A stretch of 64,000 nt of DNA from Epiperipatus broadwayi (lineage: Eukaryota > Onychophora > Udeonychophora > Euonychophora > Peripatidae), in contig JAQFVV010006238.1 of NCBI GenBank assembly GCA_028023455.1, positions 2,177,478 to 2,241,477 on the forward strand. The letters run 5' to 3'. Shown one piece after another: positions 12,601-26,345 of the stretch. A model generated the notes under the pieces. That model was not told where the DNA came from. It made no database searches and was given only the letters and a program-made list of their open reading frames with translations. The position numbers and the translations under genes were made by a program. The first letter of the stretch is position 1, and every line of letters starts with the position of its first letter.

Positions 12601-13998
12601 ATATTTACCATATGAATAATCGTAGAATAACAACAGCTACAAGACAAGAAATATGAATTGAAACTTAGGAATTGCCCTATTCAAATAATAAACCTAGGTA
12701 TGTTACATGAAGTCTTTTTGCAGGCTAAATATTTTTACTTATATATGTTTATATATATATAATTTAGATGGAAGAAATTCACTTTTCCACTCATGCACTG
12801 TGAATATGCAGTAATTAACTTCAATATTTTTTTTTAATGAGATCCACCCATTCTTAAAGTCTATTATTAAATAGACCAACATTCATTAAAACTATACGTT
12901 TATATTTTCATCCTTATATAAGTATTAAAATATGCGTGTGTGAGAGCATGTTTTTTAACATGCACATGTTAAACCTAAATGCTATTCCAGATAACTACAA
13001 ATATCTTAAATTAGCTTTTTTAATGAGCTCTGCTTTTTAATGTTTATTGTCAAATAATGAGCTCTTAACTGCACTCAAATTGTTTTCTTACTGATTTTTG
13101 CTATTTATAAATGTTCTTTTATGAAAAAGAAAGGTTGCTAATTGTGATCTTCTACTAATTATTTTGTTATATGTATTGTTTGACAAATTAAAATTACTGT
13201 ATTTTAATCGTAACAAAGTTTTGCTCCCACCAGTTAGATTTTTAATTAATGAATTATGAGTGCAAATTGATTGAATTTTGCTTTGACAATGAGACCTTTT
13301 GATTTAATAATTGAGATCACGTGATTGTAATTTTTAGTATGAAAGAGGAAAGAAAAACACTTCAACAGATTTAAAACAGGAAAAGGTTGAATATTTAATT
13401 ACTTTCATTTTTTTACTTGTTTTTTTAATGTGCTGACATTTCATAACCTGCACCTTTCTTTTCACTTACTGCCCTAGTTAATCCCCCTCCCCCGTTTAAA
13501 TCGTGATTTATATGGAAATTTATTTTTTTAACATTGTAATTATACAGAAATTTATTAATTTTTCTTCTAATAAATGCAGTATTTTGTTTCTAAAGTAAAT
13601 ACATATGAAATTTTGTAGGGGTTTAAAAATCAATATTATTTTTCTGCTTTGCTTTTTTTAAAAAAAAAAAAATACAAAATATAATAGATATTCTTTTAAT
13701 TAAAAGAATTATTTGCTTATATTTGTAAAGACAGTATATATCATGGGTGGGCACGCATAAGGTCAATGACAGCCACATGCCAGTTTTTCCTGTATTGCAA
13801 AGAGGCATGCCATATTATTTAAGTACACCAAAATAAATACAGGTAGTCAAATTTTATTTAACTTAATTAATAAGATTACATATTCTATTAAGTGCTGTAT
13901 AAAAGGGTATAATCAAGAGAAAGAAATAAAACACAAAATAATTATTTCACAATTTTAATTATAAAAATTAATAATAAAAATTTATTAATAAAAAGTAT
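12601..13998. other. AT-rich non-coding stretch
   Basis: I see no gene or recognisable repeat. The minus-strand frame at 13623-13808 ends in a low-complexity poly-A tract and has no features. Confidence 0.5.
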
Positions 13999-15600
13999 AA
14001 CATTTAATGAAGATCTTTGGTAAAATCTTTGAAATCTGGTGTATAATTTGTTAAAGCTGTTTGCAGCAATTCTGTGACATGCTTATTGATATATTTCAAC
14101 TTCATTATGGAGTACCATGATTCACAGTAATGTATTGTACCAAAAATTGAAATCAGATGACAAACAGCTTTCTTTAAGTGTGGATATTTTGATTCTGGCA
14201 TAAGTTTTCAAAATTCAATTAGAGAACTCAATTTGTGATGCATTTGAAATCCCTGATCTTCTTTCATCTCTAATAATCCAATTTTCCAGCCACTTTTTTG
14301 ACAAGTATTATTTCAGAAATTGGAAATCCACCTTCGGTAATATCACAAATAAATGGGTTAACAAAATATGCAAATAGACATTTAAAACTTTTTCAAATCT
14401 TCAAACCTACATTTGAAATCCGCTTGCAATCCCTCTAATTTTTCTTTATATACATCTATTTTTTTCTTCTTTGATATTAATTATATTTGCTTTTTACTCA
14501 TGGAAAATGATTGTGCACCAAAAGCTGAAGTTTAATTTCAAAATTAAATACAGTTTGTGACAAATCACTAATCATTTTTTCCCTTTTCATGCAAAGGCAA
14601 ATTAAGTGTTTGCAAATGTTCAATAATGTCTGTAAAGAACAAATCAGAAAGCTGAGTATCATAATAGACCATAATGAGAGATCACTAGGCAATTGATCTG
14701 TTTCATCATTTAACTCTCTTAAAATGTCTTTAAATTGGCAGTATGTTTTGGCAAATGTTCTAATTAAATTCACAATCTGTGAACCATTCTTCCACACATT
14801 TTCATATTTTAAATACTTTGCTATCAGATACAATAAATTATGCAGTGAAGAGATACAAAACATGGAATTTTAAGTTTGTTGTCCAAAAGATCAATAATAC
14901 CTAAGTTTTTCCCTATCATTGCAGGGGCTCTGTCAATTGCAACCCTTACAAATTTATTATAAGGCAATTCAAACATGTTTATTATCTCATTAAACACATT
15001 TTTGACATCGATACTGCTAGTTGTTTTAGTAAGAGCTAGTAGGTCTAACATTTCTTCATATATATTTATGTCTGCAGATATATAATATAGTGGGCAAAAA
15101 CAGCCAACTGTGGAACATCCTCTGCAGACTTGTTGAGAGGTAAACTGAATGTTGTAAAATTTTTCAAATCACACATCAAACTATTTTCAACATTTTTACT
15201 AATTTCACTAATATGACACATAATTGTATGGCATGACATAAGAACTTTTGTGGTCAGCTTAGTACTATCTGAATCCAAAACTTTAACTACATCTTCAAGT
15301 TTCTTTTCATAAATTCTTCTTCTCCATATGGTCATTTGCCATATGGTCATCTTCATAACTAAAAAAAGAATCGTTGACTAGGAAGACCTGATTGCAATGA
15401 CTTATGTTTCTATGTTCACAAGTTTGAATTGTGTGGATATTGAGTTGAAACATAGGAATGATTTACTTTGTAATGCTGACTTAAATGTTTAACTTTGTAG
15501 TTTGCAATTGTGACTTTACAAATAAGTCACAATGACTTTTTATTATTATTAATAAAAGCAAATTTTTCTACCCATTCTTTCTGAAAGCTTTTATTTTTTG
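13999..15600 (-). pseudogene. BED-finger hAT transposase-derived pseudogene (GTF2IRD2/ZBED-like)
   Basis: Read from 15600 down to 13999. A BED-finger-like start has EKFAF, then a stop where the first Cys of C-x2-C is expected, LIC, then HLSQHYKVNH. Next come FSLPLNKSAEDVPQLAVF (family: F-S-L-A-L-D-E-S), LDLLALTKTTSS, and RVAIDRAPAMIGK (family: D-G-A-P-A-M). The C-terminal hATC dimerisation segment near 14004-14200 reads HLKKAVCHLISIFG, then CESWYSIMKLKY, then NYTPDFKD. It is broken by several stops and frame changes (near 15410, 15060, 14850 and 14200-14500). The D of the LDES-like motif is N, while the D of the DGAPAM-like motif is kept. Family members cut and paste DNA in the nucleus, or have been adopted as host proteins. 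This copy looks dead. No terminal inverted repeats or duplication found. Confidence 0.85.
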
Positions 15601-16605
15601 TTCGTATTTTCGTTTTTTTTTTTGGTATTTTCTGAGGTCATAATAACAAAAAAAAAATTATTTCCAAAGTCTGAAATTCAAACAAAATACGTAAATAAAT
15701 AAATAATTAAAATGTCCAAATGTTCATTCTTGTTTTAAAAAATTCGTAAATGGTGTAACAAATTGTCAAAAAAAGTAGGACTTCTTAAAATAAAATAAGA
15801 ATAAAAACAATTTAAAATAATTAAAAGCAATTTTGGTTTATATTTATTTTTTATTGATAATTTTTAAACGTCTGTTTTATTATTATTTTCCACCAAAAAT
15901 CAAATCATGATAATCAAAATCAAGCAAATGCTTTGCAGTTTTATTTGCAAGAATTTTTTTTATATAATTGTTTTAAAAAAACATGGAACTCTTAAGTGCA
16001 CTAATTATAAACAAAATAATTTTCTTAATCTGCACAAATATCTTTAGAAAGCTAGATACCACAGAATAAGTTACACATCGTAAACAAGTTTAATTTTTTT
16101 AATAAAACAGTCTACTTATCAGATTTTTTGAAAAAATATGAAATAGGACATTTAGCTGATACTAAAACTATGGCTGAAAATACAACCACAAAATTGCATA
16201 AATCCTAAATATACACGTGATCACTCCATATGTACATGTAATAATTTTTACAAGATTCAGAGGATGTTATTAAAGTAGTTTGCAATTATATTCCAAAATA
16301 GTATATACTACATCATGTAATTTGTAATAAAATAAATAATAAAAATGTTTGATAAAAATTTCTATCACATTATAAATTTTTGTGCAATTAAAAAAATTCA
16401 ATCTGAAATAATAAAAGTAAAATCAGATTTCAATGTGAGCAGCACTTAACTAAGAACCGCATTTGCCCACTATTGATATATATAATAATTAACTATACCT
16501 TTTTCTTTCTATATCTATACAAAGTGTATGTGTACAATATAATATTTAAATTTATGAATCGTTATATATATATAAAATGTCCGTTAATTAAAAAACAAAA
16601 TTGTA
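15601..16605. other. AT-rich non-coding stretch upstream of the hAT pseudogene
   Basis: Nothing recognisable; no promoter, terminal repeat or further transposase sequence seen. The frame at 16473-16661 runs into the inverted repeat at 16606 and is not a gene. Confidence 0.5.
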
Positions 16606-16787
16606 ATTATAAATTAAATAATAAATTTAACGGTTTACAAACTATTACACACAATCCTTAAAATCCGCAAAGTACTTTCGGTGGCAGTTGAGGCAGGTTG
16701 AAGAAATTCACCGAAAGTACTTCTGCAGATTTTAAGGATTGTGTGTAATAGTTTGTAAACCGTTAAATTTATTATTTAATTTATAAT
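16606..16787. repeat. Long inverted repeat, ~79 bp arms, TA-rich flanks
   Basis: The arms (from 16606 and to 16787) match almost perfectly through 'taaatttaacggtttacaaa', 'ctattacacacaatcc' and 'agtactttcggtg'. The centre is about 25 bp (gcagttgaggcagg...). Both outer sides run into TA-rich sequence. The plus-strand centre holds 'ttgaagaaattcaccgaaag', which looks like a cut-down hammerhead core (TGAAGA ... CACC-GAAA-GTACTT). The arms point outward from it, as in the dimers at 42 and 49 kb. Confidence 0.85.
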
Positions 16788-17788
16788 ATATATATATATG
16801 TAAGATAAACACATACAAAATGTGTAGCTGAAAATTTTTCATGAAAAACTAAAATTGAAAATTTCAAGAAATCATGATTCTACAAACTCTACCTGAGAGC
16901 TCTTTCAATGTGTTTAACTACTCATTGCCAAAACTGTAGGCAATGAATGGTATAGGGAAGCAAAGTCTGATTTAAATCATGTTGCTAATTCATTTTGAAA
17001 TTGCAGTGAACCATGTCTCTATGATTTTTGTTTTAATTCAGGAAAACAGTTGGGCTCTGCTATTTTGTATAATCTTGCACATAAGTTAGCTCTGGTCTCC
17101 TTAATTACTTACAATGGTTAAATAGGCTTTATATATTTAATTGTACACCTGACATTTAAATACTGTAGTATTTATCTGTTTTTTTTTTTGCATTGTTGAT
17201 CACTTAATTATTTTTGGATTTAGTTATTATATATTAGTAAATTGATGAGGGTATATCCATCTGCTTTGTCCATAACATGGAGGTTCAGATTTGGATGGAA
17301 CTTAAAATCCTTTTTTGTTTTTAGTAGATATTCCATACCAATCTTGGTAGCCATCCAATTAAATAAAAACATAATGAGAAAATAGTCATTAAATAACTCA
17401 TTGTTGGCAAATATCTCTCCAAGAGTCTCTAACAGAGGACCATTGAAAAAGAAAACTTTTTATGAGCATTGCTAAATGTCATTCTTGTTAGTGATTAAAA
17501 ACTACTGATTTGCGGAAGCAAAGTTTTTACAACTTCGTAAAATAAATATTTTCAAGTAAAATTTAATTGTGGTTGCATAGTCGTTTTTTTGGTTTAAATC
17601 AGGTATTTTACAAAAATAGTGCATAAATAACCTTAAATATGTGAACACACTATTGAAAATTATAATTTTTTTTTCAAATGATAAATTCAATTAATTGCCC
17701 TGAAGCCAAACAATCCAACAAACAGAAATTGTCATTTCTATTAAGATCAAAATAGTGAATATGTGGCTTTCTTCATTTGCAAATTATA
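16788..17788. other. AT-rich non-coding stretch
   Basis: Starts with a short TA microsatellite beside the inverted repeat. No gene or known repeat recognised; the minus-strand frame at 17502-17690 is featureless. Confidence 0.5.
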
Positions 17789-17790
17789 TA

Positions 17791-18860
17791 CACTTGGGTC
17801 TCGTTTTACGCGATAGATAGGTTCCTCAGAAAACACGCGCAAAAGAAATCACGCAAAAATAGACGTAACTTACATTGAAAAAGGGGGGATGCGGTCTGTG
17901 ATTTTTCAAAATTCGTGTAAAAGCAAAGCACCAATGTAAAATTACTTTAAAATTCGCGCAAAAAAAAAAATAAGGAAATAAAATATGACTAATAAAAAAT
18001 TTCAAATTTGAAAAAAATTGATAAAAGACAAACTTTTTTTAACTATAATATTTAATTTTATTCAAAATAATATATTTTTATGCATAATTTTCAGTACAGT
18101 AATTTATATTTTTTTATACACGTTTTAATTATTATAACTATTTGCCGAAAAACACGTTCATTTGCAAACAACTAGCGCCAACTTCACACTCATGTTGTGT
18201 CAATAGTTTTCTGGTGACAACATAATTAGTAATTAATCTTTGAGATGATGATTTTATTAATTGTTTATGAAACTAACAACTAAAAATTAAATTCTTATTT
18301 TTGTCTTTAATTTTCAATTCCGTTTAAAAATCAAATTTCACATCACATTATTTCAAGTCACCGTAAGTAATTTTTAAATTGTTAATTACAATTAAAAATC
18401 AGATTTTAATTTTTAATTGTCAAATTTAATTGTGCCCACTGCTATTACTGACCTTTTAAAAATAAACTTGTGGACACTAAATGATTAATAATTGATTACG
18501 TTCTTTTTTAAAAAGCAAAAACAGAATGTGATTTAAAATGCAAAATTAACACGCGCAATGTTTGAACAAATTTACATTATAATCTTGTAAAATTTAATGT
18601 GTGTATACATAAAATGTGGAAATCATGATTTTAATTTCATTATTGCATAAAATCTTACTATTATAAAGCACTGAAGATATTGAAATTACTAAGTTGAAAG
18701 TCGAAATCCAATAATGTGCTATTACTACAATATAATGTAAGTGTGCGAAATTTATTATTTAAAGTAATAGCGCAATATCGGAGTTTGACTTCCGGTGAAA
18801 CACAAATCGCGTAACTTCAAAATCGTGTTAAATAAGTCCGCGTAAAAAGAGACCCAGATG
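17791..18860 (+). mobile_element. Non-autonomous TIR element, TA-flanked, copy 2 (1070 bp)
   Basis: Ends CACTTGGGTCTCG...GAGACCCAGATG, with TA outside both. It lacks the ~30 bp 'cagattcttgcc...' block of copies 1 and 3, but carries about 100 bp of extra interior near 18238-18420. This marks it as a distinct subfamily or an older copy. CpGs present in copy 1 are partly TpG/CpA here. No transposase frame. Confidence 0.85.
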
Positions 18861-18862
18861 TA

Positions 18863-20935
18863 GTTAATTTCCTAAATGTCTTTGATGCTGCAATCTTCAG
18901 ATTTTATTTTTCAATTAATAATTTTAAATTATTTCTATGACAAAAAAAAACCTGCATATGGTATTCTGACATTATGGATAGAAAATATATATAATAATAG
19001 CAGTACCATAATAATATCAAAAATGCCAAAATAAGTGATTTTGTAGCTATTTAATGATAATAGACTAAAGAGATTTCTATTTTATTGGGTAGCTAATAAA
19101 TCATCCAAATATTGATTTATAAATAAATTTAGCTAATAAAAAAAATGAGTAAGAAATTTTAAAACTCATTAATCATCTGTCAGTAATCTCATGAATAATG
19201 CTTTTTTAATCACTAATTTTTTTAGAAGGAAGTTGAAAAGTTATTCTCTCCAACAGACTATTAAAAACTATTGTTTTTATCTTTTATGAATCAACAAATT
19301 GGTTATCTGTTCATTTATTTTCTCTTTGTTAGTTGTTCAATTTTATGAAGTTGTTTTTCTCAAGCATAACTTAAACGTTTTTTTCAATAGTTCACTATAT
19401 TTTTCAAAAGGTATTTGCTTTATTAATCTTCCCTTTAATCATCTATGAAATACTTCATAATGTGGATGCCTAGGGTATTTCAGATTGCTCTGTTATCCCT
19501 GCAAGTAGTTGATGTTCATGAATTTGCTCATGTAACATTATATTTTAGTTATAATTTTGTCAAAAGATGAAGTTTTTTGTATTGCAAAAAAGCTGCATTT
19601 CTATAATAATAAAGACAAAAATAGAAACATCAATGATTTGAAAAGATGCTACTAGTGAATTCAAGGTCCAACCAAAAGAAGATAAAAAAATAAGAAATTT
19701 TATTCTTAATTTAAAATATTATATATATATATATAATGAATAAATAAAATTTAAGTTTAAAATTGTTTTTATTCATATCTTAAGATCATAAGCCTACAGT
19801 TATAACATTTTATTCAGATTATTTTTATTTCTTTATAAAGATATGTATTTATATTGAGATGAAATTGATTTTATGGGATTAGTGTATATATATATGTCCA
19901 CAGATGGCGTATATAGCAAGTTTTTTAACTTGCATTTTTGTTTATCATATATATATATATTTAAAACTTTAAAAGAAATAGAAATTAACAGACAAAATTA
20001 ACTATATATAATTATAAAACCTGGAATAACAAAAACAATTTTGATTGAGTAATAATTTTTAAAAATACTGTATATTATTTAAAATCAAAATTTAAAAAAT
20101 TATTTATTTAGTACAAATAATTTTGATTTTTCTGATTTTGACAAAAATTCCCTAAATTATATTTTTGAAAAACTAAATGTTTTATATATATTAATCTTAT
20201 AATCTATTTTAATTAAAATATTGAGAAAAAATTGTAACTAATTAATTTTAATGAATATATATTGAAAAATAAGATTATTTAATTAAATGATTGAAAATTA
20301 GGATGATATAATTAAATTATTAATCAAGATGGAAAATTGCTTATTTCATTATCCTGATTTTAGATTCCTTTTATAGATAGCGGGTACAGATGAACTGATT
20401 ATTATTAAATAATTAGATTGCAGATAATGCAAGCCTGCTTTGAAGAAAGGACAAATGTTGATTGAGTCTGAATTTCCATAGAAGTAGGAGTGCCTTTTTT
20501 TATGAATTCATAGCTCAATATGTGAGAAGTTGACTGCTTTCCTGGCTGCAGTTTGTCAAATTATTGAAGTTCGACAGAGTTGAGATGCATCGACATTACC
20601 ATAATTATTTATATCCCAGAAATGATAAGAAGAAGTCAATTTTCTCATTTTGAGACTCAAATGCTATTTATTTATTTTATATTTAAACTATTTCATGTAT
20701 GTATTGATACTGATATGAAACAAATTTACTGTCAGTTATATATATATATATGTGTGTGTGTGTGCTGTACCTGCTTGAAATCTATTGTACTATCATATGA
20801 AGCAAAGGAATAAGAAATTGGATAGTAAGTAAAATATATAGTAATAATAACATCATTTGAAATAAACCATTAAGAGCTTGAATTGAAAACATTTTTGTGT
20901 TTTCATTTTGGACTCAAAGCTTTATAGATAGCTAA
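18863..20935. other. AT-rich non-coding stretch with TA runs
   Basis: Short TA tracts near 19725, 19887 and 19950. A small hairpin 'gcaagttttttaacttgc' lies at about 19917 between two of them. The frame at 20580-20813 contains a TA/TG microsatellite and is not a gene. Confidence 0.5.
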
Positions 20936-20937
20936 TA

Positions 20938-21170
20938 CGGTAAAAGGTGGCTGCTGGAGGATTGCATTAGATCCTAAGATCTAGGTGCAATGCTCTCAGA
21001 TTCAAGGCTCCTCACTAATGAAAGCCACAAACTAGAAACTAGTCTGGAGCTATTGGATGAATAGGCACTAGATAGGGGTTCATGCACAAACTTTCTTGCA
21101 TCCATTAATTACTCTGGCTTGCACTGAGTCGAGCTACTGTATGGAGAGTTCAGCCTCTGTGTAATCATTT
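20938..21170 (+). mobile_element. Hammerhead repeat family 2, copy 2 (long)
   Basis: Runs from 'aaaaggtggctgctggagga' through 'gcattagatcctaagatcta', 'gccacaaactagaaactagt' and 'ggcactagatagggg' to 'tactgtatggagagtt'. This gives the single-unit layout of the family: an upstream hairpin (tagatc/gatcta), the ribozyme, then about 100 bp. The ribozyme core at 21010-21049 has CTAATGA instead of CTGATGA but keeps GAAACTAGTC (GUC triplet), so it should be inactive. Confidence 0.75.
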
Positions 21171-21974
21171 GAAATAACTTTGTTTTTTTTTATTATATTG
21201 CTTTGCATTAATAATAATGTTGGAGTCAACTGAATAAATTACCCTGTTAACTACAAATATTCTGGAAGAAAATAGAAGTGCCCAATTTCCTTGTTAAAGG
21301 GTAAAAAAAAAAAACTTTAAAGGCATCCTCTTAGAATTCTATTATGTTATTTAGAAAAAAATTGTTTTAGACTTACATGTTTTTTTCTAATGAGAAATGA
21401 AACTCCAGATTTTTAAGAAAAAATATTGTTAAAAATAATTTCAAATGCAAATTAAAAATTAATAATTGGGAATATTTTATATTAGGTTAAGTAGGTAATA
21501 ATACATGTATTCTGTATATATTTGTCATTTAATGAATTTATTATTAACAAATATAACTGTGTGTGTGCATATCTCCATATATACATGTATGTCTAAAATA
21601 TTTCATTACTTATGTATTAAAACAGAATAGTTTTAGTGGTTTGCTAGTAATTGATCTAATTTATATTCCTAGATATGCACTATAACTAAAACAAATCTGA
21701 TTGTAACTCAGATTAGTTATATTACAAAGCTGCATATAAAAAAAATGTTTAAACTGTTATGTGTGTGTGTATGTATATATACATGCCACTTGAGTAAACT
21801 GCCTAAAAAAAAAAGTTTATACATTTAATCATGTTACTAAATATTTTTTATAAATTTACTTTGTAATATGTGAGAAACCTTATTATTAATTGGAGTATAA
21901 AGAAAGCAAGAAAAATTGTTTTGATACACACAAGAAGTTTGAATTGCTTAGTGGTTTCCTGAAGGTTTGTGATG

Positions 21975-22118
21975 ATGGTGTTAAATGTTGTGCATATACT
22001 AACCTGTTTGATGTGCTATTGCTAACAGTTGAATGTATTTGAAATATTTAAATAAAATTACATTTTTCTAAAGATATTCAATACTCATATTAAATGATGG
22101 AAATAGTCCAATATAAAA
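21975..22118 (+). mobile_element. 3' half of tRNA-SINE family B
   Basis: Matches the complement of the SINE at 39755-40035 through 'gttgtgcatatactaacctg', 'tttgatgtgctattgctaac' and 'gatggaaatagtccaatat'. The tRNA head is missing, consistent with 5' truncation or decay. The frame at 22094-22276 starts inside it and is not a gene. Confidence 0.75.
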
Positions 22119-25100
22119 TACATTTGAATTGCTTATTTTGTAAAAATCTGAAGTATTTTGAACACTTTTTAGTTTGCTTTTTTTTTTTTTTTTTGGAATT
22201 GGTTTTTAATAAAATCTCCTACATTTTTATACTAAATTTGATGACAGATCTAAAAATATGGATTAATAACAAATAATTAAATTATCAAGCTATATATAAA
22301 AGTTGACAATGAAAAAGAAAGAAAAAAAACTTTTTTTGTTTATGTATGTATCAAATTGTGATATAATATTTTAAATAATTGAATTTAAGTACAAAAATAA
22401 GATGGTCACTCTTATTTTTTCAAAGTCTCTATCTTGTTCCTTAGATCAAAAGTTTTCTCACATTCAATAAAAACAAATCTGGTTTAATATAGTAGTGCAA
22501 TGCATATGTAAAGGATTAATTACATTCTATTTAAAATAAGAGAAAGAAAAAAATAAACATATAGAATGGGGGGTTATACATTAATTTTATAGCAACTTCA
22601 CAGAGCAGATTTAAATCTATGATTAATATTATATATGGCTGACACAGAAATGACTTAAGCTTGTTCTAGAATTGCAAACTTAACAATGATAATAATTAAA
22701 TTTAAACATAGAATATATATTTTTGATATATGTAACCTTCAGTTAGAATGGAATTTTTGCTAAATTAAAAAAAAATAATATAAATACAATTGAAAACATT
22801 TTTGAAACTAAAAAAATTTATTTTAAGAATATTAAGTACATATCTCTGTGCCTTTAGTAATGTAACCTAAAAAATAATAATAGTAGATGAGTTTTCAGAA
22901 CTTCAAAAAATGTTCAAAATATCTTTCAAAGAATAGTAATGTCTCTGACCAAAAAAATTAATTTTAAAAATAAATAAAAATATCCTTTGTCTTTACTGAC
23001 ATAACAAAAAATTCTCATCACTCACAGTAAGCATTTGCACATTAGAACTATTCTTATCTCATAATTATAATTGCCATCTAGGAACAAATATGAAAACTAA
23101 ATTATAGATTCATAGCTATTAAACTGTAACCACTCAACATAACATTATACATAGAATTAGGAACTAATACAACATTGTTTCATGTTATTACAGATTACGT
23201 ATTATAATGATTGCAGTGTCATTCTTGTGTAAATACATATTATTTTCAGCACTGAGAAAACTGTATAGATTATGTTTTTGTTAGGCTATTTTTCCTGAAT
23301 TTATCATTTTACTAACAGGATATGATACTGTTTTTGTCTTAAACTTATCTGGACTTCGTTCATTAATGTTTGAATTGTTTTATTTTTTTTTAATTTGAAA
23401 GTGTCATGCACAAATTGATTCATTCATATAAGATTTTTCAGAAAAAAGGCAATGGTTAGGACAAAATATTGTAAACATTCTATAATGTTTTTTTTTTTTA
23501 ATATTATAATCTATTTGTCTCTTTCTTTTGCTTAGTATTATTTTCTAGATAATGTGTAATACTATTTTGATTTACACAGCTAAACTTTTTTAAAAACAAA
23601 ACAACTAAGCTAGACATTTTTAAAAGATCATAAATTTTTTTTGGGTTTTTTTTTTTAATGTGTCTTATATAATCCATCTGTATCTAAAAATAAAGTCAAT
23701 CCATTTTTTAAAAATATATTTGTGATTTTTTTAAGCAGTGATATTTATTTTACTTATCTGTTTTCAGATTTGTTTGTTGTGTTTTTATCACAAAAAAAAA
23801 ATAGAAACATTTTATTAAACATGTTGATGTGGGTATATTTTTTTTTAATTTTATTTAAAAAAAATTTTTTTTTCCCCCAGTATTTATGACATTTCAGTAA
23901 TCAATTTTTGTATTGTGATAATTAAAAATATTTTATAAGGGTTTATATATATTAAAATATGAAATACCAGCAACTAATTGGTTATTGTATGTAAATTACA
24001 TAACATCTGCCAGTGTTAAATAAATTAATAGAATGCTCCTCAATAACAGGTTGTTAATATTCTATTGTTTATTTAAGAATTGGTTGCAGTATTATGATTT
24101 GTATATATATATACCTTTAATAATAACATATTTTTGTGTGTTTATATTTTTTCAACTTTATCATTTAAAAAAAAAATCTGAATAAAGTAATATTATTTAT
24201 TGAATGCATATGATCTCAAATTACATATAAAAATAAATTAAATATAAACTTTATATTAAATAATGTAGTTAACATTTTAAATAAAATAAATAGTTACATT
24301 TTATTTAACTTTTTTTATAGCTTAGAACTATTAATAGCATCCATTGAAAAGAACATAATTTTTTTCGTGTAATTGGCTTGTTAGTACATAAATGCATTTT
24401 TTTTAATGCAAGGGGCTCCATCTGTTGATAAAAACTGGGTAGAATTTAATAAATTGTACTTAAATTCATGAGTATCACTTAAATACAATGATAACGAATG
24501 TGTCCAAAGTATCTCAGGCAATGCACCATGTGCTATAGTAATGCATGAGTCATATCGATAGGACCAAAAATAATTTTAATTACAATAAATATATATTTTT
24601 TATAATCAGAGAAGCTAATTAAAAGCTTCATATAAAGTGATATATAACTGCATTTCAACCATGATGAAAATCAATGAACAGGTATGTGGAATAAAATTTA
24701 TAATGTTGGTGGACGAGTCGGAAGGTTGATGAAGAGAAAATGATTAAAAATTAAGAGATATGTAGAATGTTTTTTTTTTTAATAAGGCAAAATGGATAAA
24801 AAGATATAAGGGTAGAATTATAAAAGAATTTTTGAATAATGTCAAAACTGGAAGAACATATCAGATGATTATGGAACTATGCTTGGAGAAACTCATTGGA
24901 ATTCGTCCATGCTATCTTCCAATTCTAAAGCTGAAAGAATCTGGATAGATAATTTTTATATTTATATTTTATATACCACTGCACTATATTCCTCACAGTG
25001 TAAAATTTATGTTTTTCTTTATTCTAATTTATTTGCCTATAATTAAGATCCCCCCCCCCAATTAATAATAAAATAATTAGCAACATGTAAAATTGAAATT

Positions 25101-25449
25101 CATGCATTTATCAATATTTCATCAATATGTTTGGGAATTTAATAGAATAATTATATATTTATTCAATTGCATTAAAAACACCTTTTTAAGATCATTTAGA
25201 TTGCAAATTACATGTAAGCAATATTGCTCATAACTTTCATTTCATTTTATATTATTTATTTGTGTTATTAGTATTAACAATAATATTTTATTTAATATTG
25301 TGAGTTGTATATCATTAAGTAAGTAAGGTGTCTCTGTCTGTTACCTTTTTTTAATTATATAAAAAATAATAAATCCGTTTTGATGGGTGTATTTTTTTCC
25401 CCAGAAATTTTTTTTTTTTTTTTAGCCTAATTAACTTTTTCACTTTCCT
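22119..25449. other. AT-rich non-coding stretch
   Basis: Many poly-A and poly-T runs and a C9 run near 25051. The part at 24680-24960 reads, in pieces, like decayed coding sequence on the plus strand ('ISDDYGTMLGETHWNSS'), but I cannot assign it. It could be an unrecognised LINE fragment. Confidence 0.45.
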
Positions 25450-25976
25450 AGGCAAGGACATACCTATTTAAATTAAGATAGAATATTTTAGAAAGTTTAA
25501 AATAAAGAAAAAAAGATGTGTTAAGATTATAAAGAACTAACAAGAAATTATGGAAGAAGAAAGAGGATTGTGAAAAAATTGGAGTTATGTAAAGAAGAAA
25601 AAGAAATGTAAATTATATTGTTAAATATAGAAGAAATAGAATGTGAAAATATGGAAATACTTAAAAAAAATAACATGGTTTTGTAATATATTCTTTAGGT
25701 GGAGGAGAATTAGTAAATGAACATAGTGCATAAAACAGCTTTTTTTGAAAAGTTGGATAAAATGGTGGTGCAGAATTAAATAAACCCATAAACAGATGAC
25801 TGGATAGTATGGCAGCTGAAATTGTAATAAGTATACAAAGATTGCAAAGCTTGATTTAAAAGAAAATTTTAATAAAATTATGCTTGATAAAATTTTAGTG
25901 AAAGAATATGAAAATTAGATTATTACATAAAAAGAAGTGAAATAATATTTGATTATTAATTATATATAGTCTCGTA

Positions 25977-26345
25977 CAGGGGTACCCAACCCTATGCCCG
26001 CGGGCACCATGGCGCCCGCAGACCATTTTTTGTGTGCCCGCCGCTATCCGAACACGATAAAAAATTATTTATCTGATACAAATAAATTTAATTTTTAAAA
26101 TTTCTTATAAATTATTGTATTATATTGTAATCAAATTGTAGGGCATACTATACTTTTACAGCATAAAAATATAAACATTTAATTATATGTTAAAATTTTA
26201 TTTTTGAAATCAATATTTTTTTGTACTTTATATGTATTATTAACAATATCCAACTATAAATTTACATTGAAAGAATAAATGGTGCCCGCCACCTGGCCGG
26301 TATTATAGAATGTGCTCTTAAGTGCAAAAAGATTGGGGACCCCTG
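25977..26345 (+). mobile_element. Non-autonomous hAT element, copy 1 (369 bp)
   Basis: Terminal repeats CAGGGGTACCCAACC and the inverse TTGGGGACCCCTG. The flanking 8 bp GTCTCGTA (25969-25976) and GTCTAGTA (26346-26353) match at 7 of 8 positions, as expected for an aged hAT duplication. GC-rich subterminal parts (gcccgcgggcacc) surround an AT-rich core. No coding. It splits the LINE at 25450-27110, so it inserted later. Confidence 0.92.

Noticed and set aside
13999-15600. The hAT transposase pseudogene as the autonomous source of the CAGGGGT...ACCCCTG elements.
   Set aside because: No CAGGGGT-type terminal repeats are visible on either side of it, so there is nothing in this window to connect them.
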